From contig NW_024037065.1 in NCBI RefSeq assembly GCF_015706575.1, positions 5,518,001 to 5,582,000 of the forward strand: DNA of 64,000 bases. Reading direction: 5' to 3'. This document shows, one piece after another, positions 1 to 11,972 of the stretch. The first letter of the stretch is position 1. Each line of letters begins with the position of its first letter. A program made the translations under genes and the position numbers. The notes under the pieces are model-generated. The model made no database searches. It worked only from the letters and a program-made list of their open reading frames with translations, and was not told where the DNA came from. The DNA comes from Patiria miniata. Taxonomy: Eukaryota; Echinodermata; Asteroidea; Valvatida; Asterinidae.

Positions 1-406
1 AAACTACTCCTATTGTCCCTAACTGTTTTTTTTTTTTTACTTTTTACTTTATTTATTTTTGTGTTTATTTTTTGTTTTGTTTTTAGGGGGTTTACTTTTG
101 TTGGTGAATCTTACTTTTCTCCACAGACATCAATTTTCCCCCCGAAAGGGAAAAAGCCACATAAGGGGGGGGGGGGGGGCGGCCGTGGGGGAGGTGTTAT
201 CGGCGTCACCAGCATTTTTTTTCTAGATGGGGTAAAGCAAATTTTTTCCCAGAAATCCCTACACTTATCCAGCACATTCTTGATTTATTTTTATAAGGTT
301 TTTTTTTTTTAGTTTCTTACGTTTTATTTTTCAGAGTTTTAAAAAAACAAGAAGATAATTTGTTTTCTTAATTAAGTGGGGGCTTTTTGTTTAAACAACG
401 GTGCAG
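1..406. other. Low-complexity lead-in
   Basis: Long T runs, a G run near 166-179 and a T run near 300-310 dominate. The only open frame is low-complexity (Phe- and Gly-rich) and does not look coding. The stretch is probably intron or 5' flank of the gene that follows. Confidence 0.5.
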
Positions 407-3006
407 GGGCCATTTTTACCTGTGGTATATTACTCAGACACTGGTTGTCTGACACCATATCCAATCAAAGGGAATCCTGCAAATATTGCAGCACGTTTTG
501 CTGATAATGATACAAATAAAATTGTTTTTCCACTTTAAAAAGGTTCAGCAACATGCTGCTTCATTTATCAAATGTCATTTTTACTCCCTAAAATGTGCAG
601 TTTCTTGGAGAATAATTGGATCAGAGGCAAATGTCGTCGTAGACAAACCCACTTATGTTGCCGCTGTTGAGAAAAATGGTGAGTATAATGCGCCTATCAA
701 TTGTTTCCCCCGCCGGGCTGCCCCACCCAAGACGTGGAGATTGTCACTTTTGAAGTGACAAAATCCCCAACCCTCGTCGGGCAAAATGGTAACAATGTAG
801 TTTGAGTGACCAAAATCCCCACCCTGGGGCATGACCAAATCGTGACCAAATCCCGACAACGGACCTGGGGTAGCGCGCAGGGGGGGGGGGGGGGGGCATT
901 TGGTAGACGAATAACATGAACTCAAAGCCTTAATAGAATTTTGAATTGATTGGCCCATTGCAGTTATCACATATTATTTAAAGGTATTGTCTGGGTCTCA
1001 GGTCCTTGTTCTTTTTCTCAGAGATCAAACACTTAGGCAATGGTGTCTTAGTCTCACATGGAGGCCATGTACATGTAATAAAATAAAACACTGTAGACAA
1101 TCAAACCCTGAACTTGAAATATTTGTGAAATATTTAACACGACTGCTTTCATTTACAGATCATGCTGTATTGCAAGAGATCATACAGAATGTCACGCAGC
1201 TTCCTCTTCTGGTTAAAGGTAATTACAGAAAGCAACCAGAGAGTCACAAAACAACTTCAATTTACCCTTGACATATTGCACTGGAGTAAACAAACTAAAC
1301 ATGATTTAAAGTAGTCCATGTACATGTACATGTATAACGTAGCAATCGGTCAACACTAAAACAAGGAAGCAATTAAATTGTTGAGAGTGTAGCTTCCATT
1401 TGACCGTTAAAGAATTGCTTGATTATCAACTTATATCAGACACTCTCTTTCTCCATGTTTCGCATTTGTATTGAGTCAATCTTCAAAGTTGTTTTCCAGC
1501 TTTATTACAGTCTAGGTTGTAATTTGTCAAAACAATGCTCGTACAGTATATATTTCAATCCATTTGCCTATTTTCTTTTAGATGTGCAGGATAAAGCCCC
1601 AGCCATGCCAGCTGCAAGCTGCAGTGATTATGAAACATCTCGAGAAAATGATGATGCTACACTAGCTCCCCTGGCCCAACAGGACACATCGAAAGTGCAG
1701 AAAGGTAGCAACAATTTTATATTATGTATTAAAGTTGTTGTCTTTGCTCTGACTAAAAATGTCAATTAAGTAGATTTTCTCCAATAAACAATTCATAGAA
1801 TAATTGCCTTCAACAAAAAATCTTCACTTGAGATGCAATACTTTCTGTTTATTGCTACTTGCTGTTGATTGGTGTTAGCTGCATAATGATACATGTATGA
1901 CCACAATTGGTGAGAAAGGCTATTGAGACAGCAATAGCAGGCATAACTGGACGGTGACCAGCATCTATGCAATAACTAATTACTCTGGGAAGTAAAACAT
2001 AACTGCTTTGGATAGAAGAATGTATTGAAAAATATGATGGTAGGTCAAAGTAGAAAGTCAGTCAACCATGTACGTACATATGTGCTATAAAGCATCAAAC
2101 CACTTTTGAAAACAATTTTTTAATTTATTTTGATTCATTTTTAATATTTTGATTTTTTAAATTTGTTTTTGCCCAAAGAAGAGAAATTCAAGTGGACCCA
2201 CAAGCATGCGTTGCTTCTGATCGAGTCGTATCGCTACCTGAAAGCCAAGAAAACGGAAAAGCCAAGCTTGGACGATGCATGGTGGCCGAGCGAATGCGAG
2301 CGAAGGGAGTTGATGATGCAACAGGCAATATCTGTGGTGAGAAATGGCGGAGCCTGAAATACATATTTTTTAAGCTCTGGCAGGAGTTTCTACATGTACA
2401 TGTCACTTCTTTACCAAATGCAATGCCGTCGTCAATACACTCTTGCCGAACATTTTCAGAACACACCCCTTTGTCATGATCAATGGGCATGGGCATCTAT
2501 TGAGCATATGAAGTGAGCCATTCCGGAACCGGGATGGAAATGGTCAAAAAGACACATTTTGAAATTTCCAGATGTACTGCGCATGGACAGACCAATTGCT
2601 ACATGTAAATTTCTTGGAAAGTCCAAAGTGATATGTGAGGAATAACTCAACAAGTAAACCCCTTTCTTCAGCTGTGGAATGGTGAAAACTTCAGCCTAGC
2701 CTTCATACATGTAGGTCTGAGATCAAGTTCATTCCAGGATACATGTTATTGATAAATCTTGCATTTAAACAAATCTTATTTTTTCTCCACAGATACAACG
2801 TCATCTACGACAAAAACAAGAAGACGGGAAGGGGTAGGAGGAGGTGGGACCTCTATGACGCAATGGACGACATCCTTGGGGACGACCCTGCAGTTGAACC
2901 AGTGACACTGATCACATGTAGAAAAATCATCCAGAAACGTAACACCACCCCAGAGTTAGCAGCAGCGCCAGGAGACGAGTATGAGGCTGAAGAACCTGAT
3001 GCTGAG
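407..3006 (+). CDS. Myb/SANT-like DNA-binding protein gene, five exon-like blocks, partial
   Basis: Blocks lie at 407-678, 1159-1218, 1582-1704, 2179-about 2360 and 2793-3006. Most have a pyrimidine tract plus AG before them and a GT donor after them. The junctions at 678/1159, 1218/1582 and 1704/2179 are all phase 1, so the frame carries through. Blocks 4-5 match a Myb/SANT-like (MADF-like) domain: FKWT near the start, GEKWRSLK, then DKNKKTGRGRRRW and DAMDDILGDD, followed by an acidic tail. The family binds DNA through a three-helix fold and is common in transcription regulators and in Harbinger-type transposon partner proteins. Two frame slips are visible, near 525-540 and near 2265-2280, and no clean donor follows GEKWRSLK. 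The copy may therefore be decaying or misassembled. The start codon and the real 3' end were not found. Confidence 0.6.
695..895. repeat. GC-rich short repeat inside intron
   Basis: Variants of CCCxACCC, GTGACCAAATC and CCCGxCGGG recur over about 200 bases and end in a run of about 18 G. The open frame opposite it is low-complexity. It looks like a degenerate minisatellite or a small insertion in the first intron of the Myb/SANT-like gene. Confidence 0.4.
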
Positions 3007-3677
3007 GTACATGAACATGTTGTTAGAAGATCAGTACCGGTACATTGTATTTGTTCATTGGTGAATACTATCTTGTGCTGGCCAAAGTAAAGCTTGCATG
3101 CCCCACAAATGTCTTCTTTTTTTGGTTAGAGTTTTGCATAAAGGGATAGTCAAATCAACCCAGTCTGCATACTCTTGGACTAAAAGTAGGACTCAATGAA
3201 TTACTGCTTAAAGTACCGTACAGCACATGGCAGCATGATTAAACAGTACTACCAGTTAATCAGCATGTTTGACTACTACATATCTGAATAATAATTCTCA
3301 AATAAAATTAAATGCATTAGCTCTTTTAAATAATCTCAATTGTGTCTTTGTTCGGGTTTTTAATTTTAATTTTTTTTTTTATTTTTTTTTTTTTAAAAGA
3401 AAGATTCTTAATTGGCAGGTCATGCAGTCCTCAAGTATTAATCTCGAGATCGAAACCTGCCTCGTCTTACACTGGCTGCATCTGATGAGATCAGTGAACT
3501 TGGATAACAATCCAATGCACAAGACAAGTTAAGAATCTTTCAGCCGGCATTTTTTTCGTTAATATTTTAAAATAAAAAAGTTTTGTTTTGTTTGTTTTGT
3601 TTTGCTTTTTTAATCCACAAATTAAACGTGGTTCATCACATAAGCCTATATTCTTTTCTTCTTATTTTTTTTCACAG

Positions 3678-3881
3678 ATACTCAGAATGTCCATACTGGA
3701 AGATATAATTAAAGGCATCTTTGAGATCGACAGTCAATACACCATAACTACCACTGAACTTTTCAAGCTTCTTGGTTATCTGATTTCATCAACTACCATC
3801 AATGAGGCAATCTGGGCCAGAGTCCTGGACTGCTCGGCATGTTGCCAGGGAAAATGTTACTGGTGTAATCCCAATGCTTAA
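3678..3881 (+). CDS. Possible terminal exon, unknown product
   Basis: A T-rich tract and CACAG precede an open block that reads to TAA and contains ILEDIIKGIFEID and a Cys-rich end (CSACCQGKCYWC). It lies 0.7 kb after the last Myb/SANT block. Phase 1, used by the upstream junctions, gives only a short tail before a stop, so its link to that gene is unproven. I do not recognise a domain. Confidence 0.25.
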   Translation: MLRMSILEDIIKGIFEIDSQYTITTTELFKLLGYLISSTTINEAIWARVLDCSACCQGKCYWCNPNA

Positions 3882-4079
3882 ATGTATATAATTAATTAAT
3901 CATCTAAGCTAAATGTATTATTAAAGTTCCTTAATATTCAAATTTATTAAGACTTGTGTTAATGTTTTAATTATAATTAAACGCATAATCGCGTTACCTG
4001 TTTTCGATATTTCAATCTGTTTTATGTAAACTAATTACAAACACATTTTATATTTTTTTTGTCTTTCTTTAAGATATAA

Positions 4080-7000
4080 ATTCCGACCTTACCCTCACTT
4101 AATACTATAGAAACAACCCGTCCCTCACACTACTCAACTTCAAAATGCCCCGCAACACTTGCACCTAAAAAAACATTTTCACCAAAATAAAATCTTGTAA
4201 TACCATCTACTCATGGCGCGAAATCTCTAAGAAAAAACACAACTCATTCCAAAACTTCATCGACATCACCAACAAACATTGCTCATCCCTAGATAAATAC
4301 ACTCCTAAATTACACCTTCTTCAATGCCAATTTAACCAAGAGTTTAGAGTCACCGACAATATTGCCACAAACGTACATAGCAACCTTCATACCGGTATCC
4401 AAAACTTGCACAAACTCGTCAACACTACAAGAAGCAACCTCTATTCAATCATATCTGACCTAAAAGACCAATACAACACAGAGTCACAAAAAATCAAACA
4501 AATCAAACCCATTAATTACCAAACCTTGTTGAAAAATAACCTCACTGCACTTCGAAATCGCCAAGTCCCTCATAGAAACTAGAATATCCCTCATAACCAA
4601 TACATCACCCGCAAATTAACCTCATTTAGGAACAAAGAAATAGACCAAGCACTAGCCAAAGAAATCAGCAACCACTCCCCAAATTTTCATAACTTCACAC
4701 GCCTCCGCATCCCTAAACAAGTTCAAGAAATCATCAATAAAGGCCCCTCTTTCATCCCAACAAATCCTTCCGAAGACGCACATGCAATCAAAGACGAAAT
4801 ATACCATTCCATCATCCTATCCGCAAAAATAACTCATGCAGAAAGAACACACCACCATCTTCAAGAAATCCAAAACCATGCCTCCACAAGACCATAAACT
4901 TAAGAAACGTTTCAAGCCAAAACAATTTATAGAACTAGTCACTAACCCCCTCACCCCCACAGACCCATTTAATTATGTTCAAGCAACACTCGAAGAAGCA
5001 GTCAACATCCCCTACAATGACATCTTCAAACTCAACCCCAACCTCCTCCACAACATCACATTAGATGATATCCAAAACATCCAAAAAATCGCTAAAAATA
5101 AGAACATCATCATAAGAATTTCAGACAAAAATATGGGAATATGCATTAACAACACCACATGGTACATTAATGAATACAAAAGACAACTCAATTGCAAAAC
5201 ATACACATGCCTGGGTAAATTTGACACATACAGCTTCACAAATCTCATCCAATCCGCTAAAACAGATCTTCAAGCACTTTTCAGCCACAACAACCTCCTC
5301 CAATGCAGCAAATCAGATTATCAAGAAATCAAAACATCCTTAGACAACACATCACTTCAAATGCCATCCATGGACCTGCTTCCCAAAGTACACAAACTAT
5401 CCGATCCCCCTAGCCCCGATAATGAAAAAATAATGAAAGGCAGACCTATCATCACAGCCCACAGTTGGGTTTCCTCCCCTGTCTCTAAAATCTTAGGCAA
5501 CTACCTGAATAGACTTCTCAGTTTTTTTGAGAATAAGTTTTTTGAATCAAACTACCCATGGCCCATACTCAACAGTTCTCAATCCCTAATAGTCAGGTGG
5601 CATATGGTCGGAATCGTGACCGACTGGTCCAAAGCACCAAACTTGGCAGATAGATTATTATTCCTAGAGAAGATATTTAGAAGGGGTGACACCTGAATTC
5701 TTTTGGGAAGGATGCCTAATTTGCATAAATCGTTAATCCCTGCCGTGTAATATATTTATACCATATTTGGGTATATTTTCATTTTTTATTTTTTTGAAAA
5801 GTGTATTTTGGTGATTCTACTTGCATATTCTTACTTCAATAACATTTTGTAAAACATATAAGTGACTGAATAATTAGGAGGTCTTAGTGAAGAACCAAAA
5901 TTGCTAGTATTTTACCCTGAAGTTACGCGCATTTACCTTTTCCTCAGATATCATCAACTAGTCTCGCCAAACGTGGGTACTGATAAGCTTCAAATTCACA
6001 AAGTAACTTACTGGCATAGTTACCCTAACAAAAAAAAGTGGGAAATCAAGTGAAAATTGATAACATCTTGATGTTTAGCCCAAAAGACCAAAAAAGGGGA
6101 GAAAATAAGGTGTCCGTAAATTGGGCTAGTACGGGAAGGGTAACGTGGGGACTTCAACAAGTTCAACGAAATCCCCCTAAATAAGAGATTATTGTTGTTT
6201 ACAATAATTTTGTCCACGCCAAAACGTTTTCTCAACAATAAGTTGGGGAATTTCCTTCAACTTGTTCCAGTGTTCCATGTTAGGCAACCCTTCACCTACT
6301 TGTTAGCCTAATTTATGGACACCTCGTTTTTTCCCAGTTTTTGTTTTCTGGGCTGAATATCACAATGTTATCATTGTTCACATGATTTTGCATAAGGTTT
6401 TAATAGTGTAACTGTACCAGTAAGCTACTTGGTGAATTTAAAGTTCATCAATGCTGATGTTTGGCAAGACTAATTGATGATATCTGGAGACAAGGTAAAT
6501 GTGCGCAATTTTAGGGCATAATAGTAGCCATTTTGGATCGTTACTATGTCCTCATAATTATTCAGTCACTTATATGCTTTGGAAAATGTTATTTAAGTAA
6601 AGATATGTAAGTAGAATCCCAATAAGACACTTTTCAAAAAATAAAAAAAATTAAAATATACCCAAATATGGGAATAAATATATTACACGACAGGGATTAA
6701 CGATTTATGCAAATTAGGCACCCTTCCCAAAGGAATTTCAGGTGTCACCCCTTCTAAATATCTTCTCTAGGTCTATAAGAATCTATCTGCCAAGTTTGGT
6801 GCTTTGGACCAGTCGGTCACGATCTTGACGAAAATTAGGTCTAAGCCACCTGACTATAAGTAACCTCATCGATTCTGTCAACATTGATTACAATGATGAT
6901 TATTCTTTAATCTCGTTTGATTTTGAGAGTTTGTACACAAAGATCACACCCAAAGACATTGTTGACACCTTGTTCGAAATTTTCACTGCATGTGAAATTC

Positions 7001-7863
7001 CTTATGAACACTACCATTATTGGTTAAAATTATACAAATTCACATGTAAATATAGTAATTTTTCAGTTGGTAAATGGTTGTTTGTCCAAAACGACGGAGT
7101 TCCCATGGGCAGCTATCATTCTGCTCAAATTGCCAATCTTGTTTTAGTTTACAGAGAGCACCTGTTTTTCCAAAAACACCCAAATCAACACATGCTCCTT
7201 TTTGTCCGATACATTAATGATGGGCTCATCATTCACCACAGCGACAGCCAATCAGACCACACATTAATAATCAATCAATTAGCTTCCCTGTACCCGAAAT
7301 CAATACCCATCAATTTCACAGTAAACACAAAAACAGTTTACTTCTTGGATTTGCAACTCTCAATCAACCATTACACACTACTTCACAGTAAAATTCACTT
7401 CAGAATCTGTCAAAAACCATTCCAAAAATTCACCTACATAAATTTCACATCAAACCACTATCGAGATTATTTTTCCAGTGTGATCAAGGGTGAATGCAAC
7501 CGTTACCGAACCCATTCAGCAGATTTACAAGAATATAATCATATGATTAAGTTGTTCACCTCAAGACTAATTAAATGTCGGTTTTTCAAATCATTCATCA
7601 ACAAACATAAAACCGAGTTTTCCTACACAAAGGCAACCAAATTACATGCCTTCCAAATTTCCCCTAATGATGTTTTCTGTAAAGTTAAGTTTAATAAAAC
7701 TAGTAATAATGTAGTACTCTCCCGTAAGATTAGCCACAAGTACCAAGTTCTGATTAATCGCAAATTCAAGATTCACATTTCAATCACTAATCAAAAAAAT
7801 CTCAAGCAACTGTTCTGTACAAGCCGTAAACTCCACCGCAAAATTTCTCACTTTGTTCCTTGA
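4080..7863 (+). mobile_element. Penelope-like retroelement (reverse transcriptase), split by a DNA transposon
   Basis: The reading frames contain the landmarks of Penelope-like RTs in order: KGPSFIPT upstream of the RT core (about 4740), LLPKVHK (about 5380), GRPIIT (about 5440), SFDFESLYT (about 6920), GVPMGS (about 7100), RYINDG (about 7210, the catalytic YxDD position reading YIND), FLDLQL (about 7340) and an NFTSNH/GECNRY segment (about 7450-7500). The frame ends at 7863. No GIY-YIG endonuclease motif follows, so this resembles endonuclease-lacking forms or a 3'-truncated copy. The 5' portion (4080-4835) has stops between coding-like stretches. The core is interrupted by the element at 5591-6855. 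The left half is C-rich and G-poor while the right half is more balanced. Assignment rests on motif order and is not backed by a search. Confidence 0.68.
5591..6855. mobile_element. Non-autonomous DNA transposon with long TIRs, AT target duplication (ISL2EU-like)
   Basis: The ends are inverted repeats beginning AGTCAGGTGGC and remain similar for about 400 bases, including the reverse-complement pairs GACCGACTGGTCCAAAGC and TTAGAAGGGGTGACACC. The flanks show AT at 5589-5590 and again at 6856-6857. The reading frames on either side are in register once the insert and one AT are discounted, which fixes the insertion size. No transposase frame exists inside. A 2-bp AT duplication is typical of ISL2EU elements, but TA-type families cannot be excluded because the junction is AT-rich. 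Confidence 0.75.
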
Positions 7864-9032
7864 AATTATTTTGTACAGTAATAGTTACATTATTCCTATT
7901 GTTTTAAATCACTCACCCAAGCCAGTCTAAGTAATGTTATCCTTATTACCCAAGTCAGTCTAAGTAATGTTTTCCTAATCATAACTATATTTGTTTAAAT
8001 CCAATTCCATGAATCCGATATGCTTAAGAGATTTATCCAAGTGAAAGCGACCCCAGTAAAAAGTCCTTCCACAGTAAAAAAAAAAAAAAAAAAATCCAGC
8101 CTTATGACCATATGCCAACAATAGATATCCAAAATCCAATCAGGGTTACGCCGCAATAGAAATCCTTTCAAAGAAGAAACTCCAACTTTTGATTCCTACA
8201 GTTCCTTTTATATTAAAAAAGGACTAGCAGTAAATCCGTACACTGCGACTCCGCGATTTTTTAAAGGATGTCCTTCCAAGAAAAAAAGTCACTTGCCCAA
8301 GTCTATTCCAAAAGTTGTCCGCTCTTCTAAAAAAAGTGACACTCCGTAATGGTCCGTGCTTGCACTTGATAGATCCTAGTTCGTACGTGATGTACACCGT
8401 CTAAAGGCTGTTCATGCCGGTACCAGATCCTCCCTCAGCATACATGGTCCGTGCTCAGTTAAACGTCATCTGTATAACGATACGGCTTTATGGAACATCA
8501 CATCACAGAACACTGCAAGTGAAAAATGAATATAGATGATTACTTTGATTTTAATTAGGACCTGGGAGGCCTGTTTTGACTGAATTTACACCCTTGTAAA
8601 TTGTAACAACGCCCATTATAGGAGGCCTGTTTTTAACTGTTTTTTCACTTTAGAAATTGTAACAATGCCCATTATATTTCCTGATAAGTAAGGAAGAATA
8701 TTTATAGGACATTAAAAACCAGAAACAAAAAAGAAGAAACTTAAACAGCATTTTTGACCATTTTTCCCCCCCTGTTTTCCCTAGTAAATGTACCCTAAAA
8801 TTCCAAGTGCTATTTTTCACTTGGACCGCTTTCTTTTCTAAATATAAACAAATTCTTGTCAAATTCTTGCCGAGGAAGACAAAGACTGAATCTCAAACCG
8901 GTCGCTTTCCTCATTTTGGCATGTCTTTCTTTTAACGGTTTAAATCTCTTTCATTCCACGTCAATAGATTGTAACGTTTGGCATATCGTGAGGTATGTCT
9001 TAGGCTGAGTAAGACCTTATGTCTACTCTTAA
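7864..9032. other. Retroelement 3' flank with short duplications
   Basis: No gene is seen. The stretch holds a 30-bp direct duplication (7916-7945 and 7949-7978), a run of 19 A (8076-8094) that could be an old retroelement tail, and a 56-bp tandem pair starting GGAGGCCTGTTTT (8565-8620 and 8621-8676). Confidence 0.5.
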
Positions 9033-9787
9033 ATAAACATATTGCACTGGAGTAAACAAACCAAACATGATTTAAAGTAGTACATGTACATGTATAAGTA
9101 GCATTTGGTCAACATCAAAACAAGGAAGCTATTAAATTGTTGAGAGTGTAGCTTCCATTTGAACGTTAAAGAATTGCTTGATTATCAGCTTATACCAGAC
9201 ACTCTTTTTCTCCAGCATGTTTCGAATTTGTATTGAGTCAATCTCCAAAGTTGTTTTCCAGCTTTATTACAGTCTAGGGTGTAATTTGTCAAAACAATGC
9301 CCATATACTTTAACCAGTTTGCCTATTTTGTTTTAGATGTGCAGGATCTCAAGGAAATGATGATGCTACACTAGCTCCCCTGGCCCAACAGGACAAATCC
9401 CAAATGCAGAAAGGTAGCTACAATTTCATGCTACGTATTAAAGTTGTTGTCTTTGCTCTGACTGAATATGTCAATTTAGTGGATTTTCTCCAATAAACAA
9501 TTCATAGAATACTTGTCTGCAACAAACAAATCTTAACTACACATGCAGTACTTTCTGTTTATTGCTACCTGCTGTTGATTGGTGTTAGCTGCATAATGAT
9601 ACATGTATGACCACAATTGGTGAGAAAGGCTATTGGGACAGCAATAGCAGGCATAATTTGACGGTGACCAGCATCTACGCAATAGCAAATTACTCCGGGA
9701 AGTAAACATAAATGCTTTGGATAGAGGAATTTATTGAAGAATATGATGGTAGGTCAAAGTAGAATTTCAGTCAACCATGTACACATA
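9033..9787 (+). repeat. Partial duplicate of the Myb/SANT gene interior
   Basis: This segment aligns with 1268-2080 at high identity, starting at ACATATTGCACTGGAGTAAA and ending near CAGTCAACCATGTAC. It contains a copy of the 1582-1704 exon at 9337-9413 that keeps its acceptor and donor but has lost 46 bases, which breaks the frame. It is a decayed direct duplication with an offset of about 7.7 kb, and the Penelope-like element lies between the copies. Confidence 0.85.
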
Positions 9788-10611
9788 ATTTATGAGCTTT
9801 TATTCCAATGAATTTTAAGGTTTACACCCCCTCATTTAAAATTGTTTTCCCCATTTTGAAATAAAAAAAGTTCAATTATATTTAGAATATTTCCTGTAAC
9901 TAACTTATTTCTTGTAACTCACATTAAATTGTATCTTTCTAAATAGAAGTTGATATGGCTGAAACAATGTTTTGCTGTCTGTAGTTTATGATTTGTTGAT
10001 TTTTATTGACAAAAATCTTTTAAAAAGAGTTGGATTGTAAATATATGTTAATGTAACTGGAGAGTCAAGTGCATTTTCAAAGTATTCTCTCACAAAGTAT
10101 GAAATGTTTCTCAGTCCTAGATTTATGCATGCATTGTCAACATTTTTAAATTAACCTTTGAGATATACCAAAGTCAGTTCTAGCGCTCCACCCGGTAAAC
10201 AGCTAGCCTTAAGACTTAAAGACTACTCATGTAGACTTGTTAGTATACGGTCAATTCTGGAAAATATAGGAGTTCTTTTCTATCGTTATAAAGAGGGTGA
10301 GTGTGCTTCAACATGTTGTAAATCGTAAATAAACTACAAATAGGCATGGTCAAATAGGCCCCTGAAGTCTCAATGTGAATATCAACATTTGACAAAGTTA
10401 GGCTAGCTGTCACATGTTCTAAGTATGGCCCTTGAAGTGCAGTACATTTTGTAAATTGGTCATATCTTAGATATATGCATGGGCTATGAGTATGATTGTA
10501 ATCGGGCATAAACCATGCAGGCCTAAACTTTTTTTTACACTTTAGTTCTCGTATTATAAATTCTCTCTTGGTAGTTTTTAATCTATGATTCTATATATCT
10601 TGTTGTAATGT
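9788..10611. other. No gene recognised
   Basis: AT-rich sequence. The 89-residue minus-strand frame at 10240-10509 has no splice context or recognisable motif. Introns of the minus-strand gene that starts at 11094 may run through here. Confidence 0.4.
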
Positions 10612-10715
10612 TTATTGGGTTTTTTTCCAGCCAGTCAGGCAGTGCAGTGAAGAAGTGTAAAATAAAGTATTTAAATAAATAGAGGAAGAAAAAAAAACTA
10701 TTTCAACTTTCATAC

Positions 10716-11094
10716 TTAGCTTGTTTCTCGGACAGCAATAAAACCATGCATAGTGAAACAAATTACCCCGAACAATCGGACTAACATCAAATGTCGAACT
10801 CTCCATCGTAAAATGCTGATTAAAAGCAAGGTCTGACAATTGTGGAATTATCTCAACAAAACTTTCTACACGAAGATTGTTCGCCCCACACGGCCTCCCG
10901 CAGGTTTCACACTCCAAATCATCTTTTCCAGTAAGGCAAACTGCAAGCAAAGGCAACTTCTGAATAAGATTTCCATTAATCTGATATAGGCCTAAATGTA
11001 TTCCTGAGGACGAATCAGAGGGTTCTGACAGAAATTCTTGTATTATTTGTGCAGCCGCAAAGCAAACGGTACCGCTGTCACTGGGTGCCGCCAT
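10716..11094 (-). CDS. First coding exon of an unknown protein
   Basis: From an ATG in a CpG-rich, GCCGCCATT-type context the frame runs 126 codons to a GTATGA donor. It starts MAAPSDSGTVCFAAAQ and contains a paired-Cys segment (CETCGRPCG) near residues 75-83, CLTGKDD just before it, and a hydrophobic aromatic end (YAWFYCC). The frame is open further upstream, and an alternative start, MSRLRSAH, would add about 41 residues. I prefer the downstream ATG because the upstream part is low-complexity, Arg/Ala-rich and overlaps the promoter-like CpG block. Later exons were not located and I do not recognise the family. Confidence 0.5.
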
Positions 11095-11260
11095 TTCGAC
11101 AACGGAATTTATGTGATTTCGCTCACAATCCGTTCCACTTCGACTGGCGCCAACGGAAATCGACACGTGAACGTTCGCGCGAGCGTTCGCGTGAGCGGAA
11201 CGCAGCCGAGACATGACGAATAAGACACGCCGCGTCACACTATATATTGCAACTGCGACG
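11095..11260. promoter_or_regulatory. CpG-rich divergent promoter candidate
   Basis: CpG density rises sharply between opposed reading frames. A GCGAGCG/CGCTCGC-type repeat lies at about 11174-11200 and a TATATAT box at about 11240. Its position between a minus-strand first exon and plus-strand frames suggests bidirectional initiation. This is inference from composition only. Confidence 0.4.
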
Positions 11261-11499
11261 AGACAACAACACGCATTTCTTCTTGTAAGTTCTAATAAAG
11301 GTGTTTCGCAAAAGGGCCGGGCTACACGCCAAAAAGATGCAACGGCAGAGAAGAGAGAGACAGGGTCGAAAGGAAAGCAAAGGCCGAATAAGGCAGAGGC
11401 GAGCAGAAAGCAAGAGAAAAGAGAGGCAGCGAGGAGCGTCAAGCAAGAGAAGAAAGATGTCGTCGCACTCGTCCCGAGCTCAAGGGGCTTTTGGTTTCG

Positions 11500-11972
11500 A
11501 TGGATTCACCGAGGCCATTGTCGTCAACCTACGAGCCCCTAAGCCCCACCCCCTCTATGAGGAAATGGCTTGTAGATGATTTCGAGCAGGCGACTGCCGA
11601 AATATTGAATGGCATGAAGGAAGAAGACAAGACGTCAAATATCACACCAGCGGAGTGATGACTGCTTCCAATCCGCGGCCCTATTCAGTGCCTTTAAACC
11701 CAGATCCTCGCGCAGCGAGACGGAAAGAACCCAAGTCCACAGCTGGAGGTGAAGTGGCATGGATTAGGCAGCAGTCGTTGACGACAAGAACGACAAAGTC
11801 TCGGCATGACCAACTGCAAGAAATCGACTTCGGAGTCACAGTGAGGCAAGTGACAGAGACAGCCATTTTTCCAGATGGCCGGAGATACGAGGTAAAGTAC
11901 ACTGAATATAACCTGCCTTCACATACGAATAGAGGCCCACACGCGTGGACAACGTCATCCGGTAGTCTGTAA
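11500..11972 (+). CDS. Two short adjoining ORFs, unknown
   Basis: An ATG at 11500 opens a 52-codon frame (MDSPRPLSSTYEPLSP..., then MRKWLVDDFEQATAEIL) that stops at 11658. A second frame (11655-11972, 105 residues) overlaps it and ends in TTSSGSL. Composition looks coding (CpG-rich, few stops), but three frames are open here, so the true frame is uncertain. They may be a first exon of the divergent partner or remnants of a mobile element. Confidence 0.3.

Noticed and set aside
653-970. 105-residue minus-strand frame with Pro/Gly stretches
   Set aside because: It reads across a G run and a short intronic repeat, and the plus strand there has exon and donor evidence.
3482-3502. CTGATGAGATCAGTGAAC, a second hammerhead-like word near the Penelope-like element, whose family can carry such ribozymes
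   Set aside because: The GAAA core word is absent (GAAC) and pairing is poor.
11213-11579. Arg/Lys/Glu-rich frames of 92-109 residues
   Set aside because: Two overlapping frames are open because of purine-rich composition; only the 11500 frame has a more protein-like sequence.
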